Part shown: positions 6,425 to 14,370 of the stretch, one piece after another
Position numbering within the stretch: the stretch's first letter is position 1
How the letters are laid out: each line of letters begins with the position of its first letter
Assembly: GCA_905202125.1 (NCBI GenBank)
Contig: CAJKQX010000002.1
Coordinates: 33,001 to 97,000 of the forward strand
Source: an uncultured Prevotella sp.
GTDB lineage: Bacteria; Bacteroidota; Bacteroidia; Bacteroidales; Bacteroidaceae
Direction of reading: 5' to 3'
DNA: 64,000 nucleotides
Program-made: the position numbers and the translations under genes
The notes under the pieces: model-generated
What the model was told of the DNA's origin: nothing
What the model saw: only the letters and a program-made list of their open reading frames with translations
The model's database searches: none

Positions 6425-9172
6425 ATGAATACCAATCCGGAGATGAACGGTGCCGGGCGCGGCGTGTCGCACGACCTTTGCGATACACCCAGATGGATTC
6501 CGGATGACAGCCAAAGAACAGTGATTGATGCGCGTGGCGGTCACCATCTCGTGCTGGCTCCTCCAGGATGTGGCAAGACACAGATACTGACAGAGCGTAT
6601 ACGCCGTGCCCACGATCGTGGCATAGAGTACGGCGATATGCTCTGTCTTACCTTTACCAACAGGGCGGCGCGCGGCATGTGTGAGCGTATCGGCATGTAC
6701 ATTGACGATGAGCGGGTTTCGGATGTGTATGTGGGCAATGTCCATCGTTTCTGCTCCCGGTTCCTTTTCTCCAACGGTCTGGTCGCCGCCGAGTCGGCGG
6801 TCATTGATGATGACGCGTCGGTGAGCCTTCTTGCTCATTTCCTGCAGGAAGATGAGGGCTACGCGCAGAGTGATTTCAGACGGCGTAGAGAGTATGCCAC
6901 GATTATCCACTTAGCTTGTTTCATGCACCAGATACGCCACGGCCATCCCAAAGCCCTGCGTATCCATCCCGAGTGTATCACCGGTGACGATGTGGCAGCC
7001 ATGCGCCGACTGTGCGAGGTTCAGCGCATACCGTTCGACGCAAAGGCCATGACCGATATCTACGACCACACCGATTATTACCGCGATGTGCTTTCGTCGG
7101 ATGCTTTCGATTACGGTACAAAGCGCATTGCAGCCGTACTGCTGCGCAAGATGACGCTCGCTCGACAATATGATGAATACAAACGAAAGAACCATCTGCT
7201 CGATTTTGAAGACCTGCTCATTCTCACCTACGATGCGTTGGCGGCCGATGCGGATCACCTGTACGGCCGTTTCGCTTGGGTGCAGGTGGACGAGGTGCAG
7301 GATCTCAACCCCATGCAGCTGGCCATCATTGATCTTCTCGTGGCTGACGTGGCCGACACGGTGATGTATCTCGGTGATGAACAACAGGCCATTTTCTCTT
7401 TCATGGGTGCCAAAGCGAGTACTCTCAGCGAACTGAAGAGCCGTTGCGACGGTCACATACATCATCTTTCGGTCAATCATCGTTCTCCCAAATACCTGCT
7501 CGATGTATTCAATCGTTATGCCCGCGATGTGCTGGGCATAGACAGTGCGTTGCTGCCTGTCACCGATTACGACCTCCGGCGCGAGGGTGGGGAGTTGCGC
7601 ATACTGCGCAGCGAACAGTATGAGACAGAGGTGAAGGATGTGGCCGATGTGGTGGCATCGCTCTATCGCGACCATCAAGATGAGACGGTGGCGGTGGTGG
7701 TAAGTTCCAATCGCGATGCCGAGGATATCAGTGCTGAACTCAGGGAGCGCAGGCTCGCTCATTTCAAGGTGTCGGGCACCGACCTGTTTTCCACTTTCGA
7801 GGTCAAGTTTCTCATTGCTCATCTCAACCTCTTGTCCAACGAACATAACTTCATGGCATGGGCCCGGATGCTTAAGGGTATGAAGGTTTTCGAGCAGAAC
7901 GCGTCCTCACGCAAGTTCGTGCGAGACCTTCTCGACCGTGCCATCCTTCCTTCCGATTTTCTGATATATGACGATGGCCGTACGTATGTGCAGGATTTTG
8001 TGCACTCATGCGATGATGCCGAGATAGTGGTCTTCGATACCGAAACCACCGGACTGAATGTCTTTGAGGATGATATCGTACAGATAGCGGCTGTGAAGAT
8101 GCGAGGCGGACAGATTGTCGAGGGATCGGAGTTCACCATCTTCATTGCCACCGACCGACAGATACCGCTTATGCTCGGCGACGTGGAGAATCCGCTGATT
8201 GCCGAGATGCGCCATCATAGGCTCTACAACCATGATGAAGCCCTCAGGATGTTTATCGATTATGTGGGCGGAAAGGTTGTCATCGGCCATAATGCCGATT
8301 ACGATTATAATATATTGAAAAACAATCTGCGTCGTTATTGCCCTGATTTACGTGCAGAAGATTGCATCTGCAAATATTTTGATACGCTCAAACTTGTGCG
8401 CCTGCTCGAACCCGATCTGAAGGAATACAAACTCAAATACCTTTTGACGGCATTGGGACTGGAGGGTTGCAATTCCCATCTTGCCGACGATGATGTGTTT
8501 GCCACGTGCGGTGTGGTGAACCATTGCCTCAGCAAGGGGTGCGAGGTGGTGAACGACCAACGCGATTTTCTCGCCGACAAACGGGTGCAAGAGCGCATCC
8601 AAGTGCTCCGACGCAATTACGGGGAGATTTATCGTAGGGCCCTGTCTGTGAAATATTGTCGCGATGCGTATGGGCCGGAGTCGGCGTTGGTTGGCGAGTT
8701 GCGTATGTTTTATCATGCCGTTGTAGATGCCGGATTGATAGATACGGTGGAGGGCATCGAGTATATCGTGAACTATCTTTCGTGCGATGTGATTAATCCA
8801 AAAGAGGAAAATGTACTGGCTGTGCATCTTGCCAATCACATCATGGAAATCAATACCTTCAAGGAGGCCGACCTTTGCAACAGTCGTTCGATAAAAGACC
8901 GTATCTTTGTCACAACGGTGCACAAGGCCAAGGGACTTGAGTTTGACAACGTTATCGTCTTTGATGCCATCGACGGACGGTATCCCAATTTCTTCAGCCG
9001 CAACGACCGTGCCCGCATACTCGAGGACGCCCGTAAGTTTTATGTGGCCATATCGCGCGCCCGCCGGCGCCTTGTTGTTTCGCAATGTATGACCCGCGTG
9101 GATTATCAAAACATTCCTCACGAGCAAAAACTCACTCCTTTCATGACCCCGTTGCTCGCTCTCTTCGACTGA
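6425..9172 (+). CDS. UvrD/Rep-type SF1 helicase with an inserted DnaQ-like 3'-5' exonuclease domain
   Basis: The 915-residue protein combines two enzymes. Helicase motifs are present: Walker A APPGCGKT (45-52), Walker B DEVQD (289-293), motif III GDEQQAIFSF, motif IV-like VNHRS, motif V starting at H833 (HKAKGLEFDNV) and motif VI near 873 (YVAISRARR). Between motifs IV and V, where UvrD carries its 2B insertion, lies a DEDDh exonuclease of about residues 532-700. It shows ExoI DTETTG (from D538), ExoII IGHNADYDYNIL and an ExoIII-like HLADDDVF. This points to a DNA repair or recombination enzyme that unwinds and trims. The ATG at 6425 starts 8 nt after nagB; an upstream extension inside nagB is not plausible. 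A role in amino-sugar use is unlikely, so the linkage looks coincidental. Confidence 0.9.
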   Translation: MNTNPEMNGAGRGVSHDLCDTPRWIPDDSQRTVIDARGGHHLVLAPPGCGKTQILTERIRRAHDRGIEYGDMLCLTFTNRAARGMCERIGMYIDDERVSDVYVGNVHRFCSRFLFSNGLVAAESAVIDDDASVSLLAHFLQEDEGYAQSDFRRRREYATIIHLACFMHQIRHGHPKALRIHPECITGDDVAAMRRLCEVQRIPFDAKAMTDIYDHTDYYRDVLSSDAFDYGTKRIAAVLLRKMTLARQYDEYKRKNHLLDFEDLLILTYDALAADADHLYGRFAWVQVDEVQDLNPMQLAIIDLLVADVADTVMYLGDEQQAIFSFMGAKASTLSELKSRCDGHIHHLSVNHRSPKYLLDVFNRYARDVLGIDSALLPVTDYDLRREGGELRILRSEQYETEVKDVADVVASLYRDHQDETVAVVVSSNRDAEDISAELRERRLAHFKVSGTDLFSTFEVKFLIAHLNLLSNEHNFMAWARMLKGMKVFEQNASSRKFVRDLLDRAILPSDFLIYDDGRTYVQDFVHSCDDAEIVVFDTETTGLNVFEDDIVQIAAVKMRGGQIVEGSEFTIFIATDRQIPLMLGDVENPLIAEMRHHRLYNHDEALRMFIDYVGGKVVIGHNADYDYNILKNNLRRYCPDLRAEDCICKYFDTLKLVRLLEPDLKEYKLKYLLTALGLEGCNSHLADDDVFATCGVVNHCLSKGCEVVNDQRDFLADKRVQERIQVLRRNYGEIYRRALSVKYCRDAYGPESALVGELRMFYHAVVDAGLIDTVEGIEYIVNYLSCDVINPKEENVLAVHLANHIMEINTFKEADLCNSRSIKDRIFVTTVHKAKGLEFDNVIVFDAIDGRYPNFFSRNDRARILEDARKFYVAISRARRRLVVSQCMTRVDYQNIPHEQKLTPFMTPLLALFD

Positions 9173-9195
9173 CGGCGCTCCTTTTCACGATTCCA

Positions 9196-9243
9196 CAAAA
9201 AAAGTTTCCGGTATACAGAACATCTTGTCTGCATACCGGAAAA
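9196..9243 (-). terminator. Terminator of the OPT transporter gene
   Basis: A 10-bp stem (TTTCCGGTAT at 9205-9214 with ATACCGGAAA at 9233-9242) continues after a mismatch with 4 more pairs around an 8-nt loop. On the minus strand it is followed by a run of seven T (9197-9203). It lies between convergent genes. Confidence 0.8.
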
Positions 9244-9262
9244 ATTTGCTTGTTATCTACAA

Positions 9263-11254
9263 TCAGGCCTTTTTGACCTTTGTGGCATATACGAAATAGA
9301 GTATCAGCATGATGTATGCGCCGAGCGAGAGAATCTCCGACAGTGGATTGGCCAGCCATGCCTCGTCAATGGGATTGAATCCTCCGAAACGCAGCAAGGC
9401 ACTGAGAACACCCATGAGCGCTCCTCCGGCAATGAAACCGCTGGCTATCAGTGTGCCCTTCTCTCCGCGTTCGTTGTTTGCGGCAGCGTCTTTGGAGCGT
9501 GTAGTCACGTACCAACTGATGATACCTCCGATGAGCAGGGGAGTGTTGAGCTCAAGAGGAATGAACATACCGAGGGCAAACGCTATGGCCGGTATCTTGC
9601 AGAAGGTGAGCAGAACGGCAATGACAGCCCCGATGGCGTATAGCAGCCACGGTGCGCCTGCGCCGTTCATGAGCGGGTCGATGATTGCCGCCATCGCGTT
9701 GGCCTGTGGTGCTGCCAACTGGCCGCTGGCGAAACCGTATGTCTCGTTGAGCAATATCATGACGCCGCCCACCGTTGCTGCCGACACCAGTGTGCCGAGA
9801 AATTTCCACGATTCCTGCTTTTTGGGAGTGGTGCCGAGCCAATAGCCTATCTTAAGGTCGGTGATGAAACATCCCGACATTGACAGTGCGGTACACACCA
9901 CACCACCCATTATGAGTGCCGCAACCATTCCTGCCGTGCCTTTCAAACCTACTGCCACCATTACGACAGAGGCCAGGATGAGGGTCATGAGAGTCATTCC
10001 CGATACCGGATTGCTGCCCACGATGGCTATCGCATTGGCCGCGACGGTGGTGAAAAGGAATGCTATCACCGCCACGAGCACTATGCCAACGACAGCAAAC
10101 AACAAGTTGCCGTCCATTATGCCGAACCAGAAGAATATGAAAGTAATCAGCAGTGTGACTATCGAACCGATGGCAATAATCTTGAACGAGAGGTCGCGCT
10201 GAGTACGCAGTTGCTCTTTATCCGGATTGTTGTTGCCCTTCATCTCTTTGGCTGCAAGCGATACGGCACCCTTGATGATGCCCCACGACTTGATGATACC
10301 GATGATTCCGGCCATCGCTATGCCTCCGATACCTATGTTTTTGCCGTACTCTTTGAATATCAACTCGGGACTCATGTTGCCCACGGTGTCGGTAATGGCG
10401 GGGTTCCACATGTTGAGCACCTGGTCGTGAAACAATATCGAAATCAACGGAACGATGAGCCACCACACTGCAAACGACCCGAGACAGATGATGAACGAAT
10501 ATTTCAGTCCGATGATATAGCCCAGACCGAAGACAGCTGCGCCCGTGTTGACCTTGAATACCAGTTTGGCTTTGTCGGCGAGTTGTTCGCCTAAGCCTAT
10601 CACACGGGTAGTGAAATTCTCGTTCCACCATCCGAACGTGCTGACAATGAAATCATACAATCCGCCGACGAGACCGGCCATGAGCAGTGGTTTGGCCTGG
10701 TTGCCGCCTTTGGCACCGCTCACCAGCACCTGTGTGGTGGCCGTGGCTTCGGGGAATGGATATTTGCCGTGCATGTCGCTGACAAAATATTTGCGGAAAG
10801 GAATGATGAACAGAATGCCGATGATGCCTCCGAGCAATGATGAGAGGAACACTTTCACGAACGAGGCGCTCATCTCCGGATATTTGGCTTGAAGTATGTA
10901 GATGGCCGGAAGGGTGAATATCGCTCCGGCAACCACGGCGCCCGAGCATGCTCCGATGCTTTGTATGATCACGTTTTCGCCAAGTGCGTTGTGACGTTTT
11001 GAGGCTGTCGACACACCCACTGCAATGATGGCGATAGGTATGGCGGCCTCAAACACCTGGCCGACCCTCAATCCCAGATAGGCTGCGGCGGCCGAGAAGA
11101 TCATAGCCATGACTATGCCCCATGTTACAGACCATGCGTTCACTTCCGCATACGATCTCTCAGGCTTCATGATAGGAACGTATTCTTCTCCGTCTTTCAA
11201 TTCTCTGAATGCGTTCTCTGGCAGATTCACTGCCTCTTGTTCTTTCTTTGTCAT
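9263..11254 (-). CDS. Oligopeptide transporter, OPT family
   Basis: This is an inner-membrane, proton-coupled transporter. Bacterial OPT members carry oligopeptides or metal-chelate compounds, and the substrate cannot be told here. The 663-residue product is almost wholly hydrophobic with about 14 predicted membrane segments. It opens with a short cytoplasmic N-terminus and then SYAEVNAWSVTWGIVMAMIF, typical of the family, and contains repeated glycine-rich helices such as MAGIIGIIKSWG. Length is normal. A TACCTTTG -7 box on the minus strand (11346-11353) would give a leader of about 85 nt. No partner genes adjoin it. Confidence 0.93.
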   Translation of the reverse strand: MTKKEQEAVNLPENAFRELKDGEEYVPIMKPERSYAEVNAWSVTWGIVMAMIFSAAAAYLGLRVGQVFEAAIPIAIIAVGVSTASKRHNALGENVIIQSIGACSGAVVAGAIFTLPAIYILQAKYPEMSASFVKVFLSSLLGGIIGILFIIPFRKYFVSDMHGKYPFPEATATTQVLVSGAKGGNQAKPLLMAGLVGGLYDFIVSTFGWWNENFTTRVIGLGEQLADKAKLVFKVNTGAAVFGLGYIIGLKYSFIICLGSFAVWWLIVPLISILFHDQVLNMWNPAITDTVGNMSPELIFKEYGKNIGIGGIAMAGIIGIIKSWGIIKGAVSLAAKEMKGNNNPDKEQLRTQRDLSFKIIAIGSIVTLLITFIFFWFGIMDGNLLFAVVGIVLVAVIAFLFTTVAANAIAIVGSNPVSGMTLMTLILASVVMVAVGLKGTAGMVAALIMGGVVCTALSMSGCFITDLKIGYWLGTTPKKQESWKFLGTLVSAATVGGVMILLNETYGFASGQLAAPQANAMAAIIDPLMNGAGAPWLLYAIGAVIAVLLTFCKIPAIAFALGMFIPLELNTPLLIGGIISWYVTTRSKDAAANNERGEKGTLIASGFIAGGALMGVLSALLRFGGFNPIDEAWLANPLSEILSLGAYIMLILYFVYATKVKKA

Positions 11255-11345
11255 AGATTCTTTGATATTTTCGTTTTGTTGTTTTTTGTCATTTTTTGTC
11301 GTCTTTTTCGTATGGTTCGGGGATTTTTATGTTCCATAATGTTTA

Positions 11346-11353
11346 CAAAGGTA
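11346..11353 (-). promoter_or_regulatory. Probable -7 box for the OPT gene
   Basis: The minus strand reads TACCTTTG, fitting TAnnTTTG. The -33 half is not clear. Confidence 0.4.
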
Positions 11354-11396
11354 ATCTAATTTAATAAAAGAGACGATAAAACATAAATTAATTTTT

Positions 11397-11429
11397 TTTG
11401 TCACGTTGATGTATAAATCGATAATTTTG
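11397..11429 (+). promoter_or_regulatory. Promoter of the M6 protease gene
   Basis: TTTG (11397-11400) is followed after 21 nt by TAATTTTG (11422-11429), an exact match to the Bacteroidetes consensus. The leader is about 55 nt. Confidence 0.75.
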
Positions 11430-11491
11430 ATTAATTTTACATCCCTAAAAATGTAAACCAAGATATTTTAAACCAAATAATAAAGATAAAT

Positions 11492-13612
11492 ATGAAGAAA
11501 TTATACATGTTCTTGTTATTTTGTTTTACCGTTGTCGGCACTTTTGCGGTTCCTGCAAAACGCGGACTTAAAAAGACAATTATCCTTGCCGATGGACGTG
11601 AGGTGCGTGCTTCGCTCGTGGGGGATGAGACGATACATTATTTCGTTGGCGATGACGGTATGAAATATATGGCCGATGCAAACGGTCGTTTCGTCGTTGC
11701 CGACATGACCGCTCTGCGCGCCCGTGCCAAAGAGCGCAAGAGCAAAATGGTGGCCTCTCGTGCCCGAAAAGCGAGAAAACGTGTGGGCGGTACGGGTAAC
11801 AGATATGAAGGTAAAAAGAAAGGCCTGATAATCCTTGCGCAGTTTTCTGACAAACCGTTTAACAGCGGTCACGACAAGGTTTTCTACAATCGTGTGGCCA
11901 ACGAGGTGGGTTTCACCACCGACGAAGGTTTCATCGGTAGCGTGAAAGATTATTTCAAGGCGCAGAGCAATGGCATCTTCGAAATGGATTTTGACGTTGT
12001 GGGACCGGTCACTTTGCCGAAAAAATACTCTTATTATGGTGCAAACGATACTTTCGGAGATGATTTGCATGCCGGAGAAATGGTGGCGGAAGCATGTCTG
12101 GCGGTTGACTCGGAGGTCGATTTCTCTACTTACGACTGGGCCGGTGACGGTGAGGCCGACCAGGTCTTTGTACTCTATTCGGGGCTTGGCGAGGCTGCCG
12201 GTGGCGATGATGATACCGTTTGGCCTCACATGTGGGAGTTGAGCAGCAGCGATTATAAATCCTCTCTCACTCTCGATGGAACCATCGTCAACACTTATGC
12301 TTGCAGTAGCGAGATGACAATCACCGAAGACGGTGATGACGTTAAGGTTGTGACTGACGGTATCGGAACCATCTGTCACGAGTTCTCCCACTGCCTGGGA
12401 TTGCCCGATATTTACGACACGGAGACCAGCAATTTCGGTATGGCCACATGGGATCTCATGGATTACGGCAGCTACAACGGTGGCGGACACATTCCGAGTG
12501 GCTACACCAGTTACGAGAAATGGTTTGCCGGATGGCTCACACCTATCGAACTGACTGCTGATTGCACTGTGGAGAACCAACGTGCGTTGAGCGAAGGCGG
12601 TGATGCGTACATCATATATAATGATAAAATCAAGGATGAATTCTATCTGTTGGAAAACCGTCAGCAGACAGGATGGGACGCAGCGCTCTATGGCTCGGGT
12701 CTTCTTATACTTCATGTGGACTACGACAGTCAGGTGTGGGATAACAACTCGGTGAACACCAAAGCCAACCGACAGCGTTGCACCATCTTCCATGCCGACA
12801 ATTCTGATGGAGATTTCGACTATTGGGGAGAAATACTTGAAGACGATCTGGCCGGAGACCCGTATCCATACAAGGACAACAACAGTCTGACCAATTCTTC
12901 CAAACCCAAAGCCATACTCTATAATGAAAATACGGATGGGCGCAAACTCATGAACAAATCTGTCACCGACATCACTCGGAATGCCGATGGCACGATGTCG
13001 TTCGGATTCAGTGCCACCGCACAGGACAACACTCCGGTTTATGGCGAAGCCCTTTTCAGAGAGACATTCAACAAGTGTACCGGTACAGGAGGAAACGACG
13101 GACAGTGGAATGGAAACATTGCATCGTCATCTTTCACTCCCGATATGGAAGGATGGACAGACACCCGTGCATATGGAGCCGACCAATGTGCCCGCTTCGG
13201 TAATGGTAAGAATCCGGCCGATGTCACCACTCCCGAGTTTGAGGCCACGCCTGGTGCCGTGCTCACATTCCTGGCAGCGCCGTGGGAAACGGACAAACCC
13301 GACCTGACCGTTTATTTCAATCAGACTGTCATAGGGGAATATCAACTCGACGCTAATGATTGGAACGAGATCACCATCTCAACAGGAATATCCGGCAAGG
13401 GAACACTTCGCTTTGTGGCAGGAGGACGTCTGTTTCTCGACGAGATAGCAGTAGTGGATCCTACGGTCAACGGTATCGGTGATGTGACAACCTCTGTCCG
13501 TCCATCCCTTTCGGGTCGTGTTTATAGCATTGACGGCCGTTATTTGGGTACAGATATCAAGTCTCTCGGCCACGGAATTTATATCGTCAACGGCAAAAAG
13601 ATTGTCAAGTAA
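11492..13612 (+). CDS. Secreted M6-family metalloprotease with T9SS-type C-terminal tail
   Basis: This is a secreted zinc protease related to immune inhibitor A. The 706-residue product has a signal peptide (residues 1-19), a basic pro-region to about residue 105, and a peptidase M6 domain with HExxHxxGxxD in HEFSHCLGLPD (H296, E297, H300). A beta-sandwich region of about residues 520-655 follows. The last 45 residues resemble the T9SS type A sorting domain, including VYSIDGRYL and the ending GIYIVNGKKIVK. With porQ and porE in the same window, export and surface anchoring by T9SS is the likely route. It is transcribed alone, between its own promoter and a perfect terminator. The substrate is unknown. 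Confidence 0.9.
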   Translation: MKKLYMFLLFCFTVVGTFAVPAKRGLKKTIILADGREVRASLVGDETIHYFVGDDGMKYMADANGRFVVADMTALRARAKERKSKMVASRARKARKRVGGTGNRYEGKKKGLIILAQFSDKPFNSGHDKVFYNRVANEVGFTTDEGFIGSVKDYFKAQSNGIFEMDFDVVGPVTLPKKYSYYGANDTFGDDLHAGEMVAEACLAVDSEVDFSTYDWAGDGEADQVFVLYSGLGEAAGGDDDTVWPHMWELSSSDYKSSLTLDGTIVNTYACSSEMTITEDGDDVKVVTDGIGTICHEFSHCLGLPDIYDTETSNFGMATWDLMDYGSYNGGGHIPSGYTSYEKWFAGWLTPIELTADCTVENQRALSEGGDAYIIYNDKIKDEFYLLENRQQTGWDAALYGSGLLILHVDYDSQVWDNNSVNTKANRQRCTIFHADNSDGDFDYWGEILEDDLAGDPYPYKDNNSLTNSSKPKAILYNENTDGRKLMNKSVTDITRNADGTMSFGFSATAQDNTPVYGEALFRETFNKCTGTGGNDGQWNGNIASSSFTPDMEGWTDTRAYGADQCARFGNGKNPADVTTPEFEATPGAVLTFLAAPWETDKPDLTVYFNQTVIGEYQLDANDWNEITISTGISGKGTLRFVAGGRLFLDEIAVVDPTVNGIGDVTTSVRPSLSGRVYSIDGRYLGTDIKSLGHGIYIVNGKKIVK

Positions 13613-13615
13613 ATC

Positions 13616-13655
13616 AAAAATCAGGATAAACGCACTGCGTTTATCCTGATTTTTT
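13616..13655 (+). terminator. Terminator of the M6 protease gene
   Basis: A long perfect inverted repeat (arms AAAAATCAGGATAAACGCA and its complement) ends in six T. It starts 3 nt after the stop codon. The A-tract on the left arm could make it act on both strands. Confidence 0.9.
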
Positions 13656-13691
13656 CGATGTTGTCTTAATATGATAAAGGTAGTTTCGTTT

Positions 13692-14205
13692 TTATTTTTG
13701 TTCCATTGCCTTATAATATTTTTCGGCCATTGATTTGGCCACCACATATCCCATTGTCCATGCTGCCTGCAGATTGAAACCGCCGGTCACAGCGTCCACA
13801 TCAAGCATTTCGCCGGCAAAGTACAGTCCGCTGTGTTTCTTGCTTTCAAGTTGGGCCGTATTGATATTGCCCAAAGCGACACCGCCGCAAGTCACAAATT
13901 CATCCTTGAAACGGTTTTTACCTTTTATATTGTAAATGTTTCCGGTGAGCGTGGCCACCAGTTTGTTGATGCTCCTTCATCAGTCGTTTCATCAGTCGAG
14001 CACCTCTGGGATACACCTCATCGATGCTCCTCACGTTCCTGAACGAGTTGGTGAGATTGCAGCGTCCGCCTCCTGTCATGGCCACTTTGGCCAATAGCTT
14101 TTTGCCGCTTTCATACACGGTCATTTCAGCTTGTGGTAAGCGTCTCCTTATGTTTATTGCGGCGAAACAGCCGGCAGCTCCACCTCCTATTATGGCAATA
14201 CGCAT
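13692..14205 (-). pseudogene. HI0933-like (BaiN/YhiN-type) flavoprotein gene with a large internal deletion
   Basis: Members of this FAD-binding oxidoreductase family are about 400 residues long. Here an intact N-terminus starts at 14205 (MRIAIIGGGAAGCFAAINI, with the GxGxxG dinucleotide motif, then the family's TGGGRCNLTN and VYPRG). It runs for about 78 residues to RLMKE. The sequence then jumps, in another frame, to the C-terminal family segment VTCGGVALGNIN and GLYFAGEMLDVDAVTGGFNLQAAW, ending at 13692. About 230 residues (roughly 700 bp) are missing and the two parts are out of frame. The junction is near 13970-13980. I infer a decayed gene; an assembly deletion is the alternative. Confidence 0.85.
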
Positions 14206-14307
14206 TTACTTTATCTTATTTTATTGCAAAGATACATTCTTTATTTGTAAAACACGATGGTTTTGTCTGAATTGGAAATATTCCATTCGCCGATTTAGGA
14301 TAAACGA

Positions 14308-14348
14308 AAACGGGGCTGCGCCTTTGTCTTTATGGCACAACCCCGTGT
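14308..14348 (-). terminator. Possible terminator of clpB
   Basis: The stem CGGGGCTGCGCC with GGCACAACCCCG has two mismatches and an 11-nt loop. On the minus strand it is followed by GTTTTCGTTT, a weak T-tract. It lies 23 nt beyond the clpB stop. Confidence 0.55.
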
Positions 14349-14370
14349 TAATGAGTATGTTGTCTTATCG

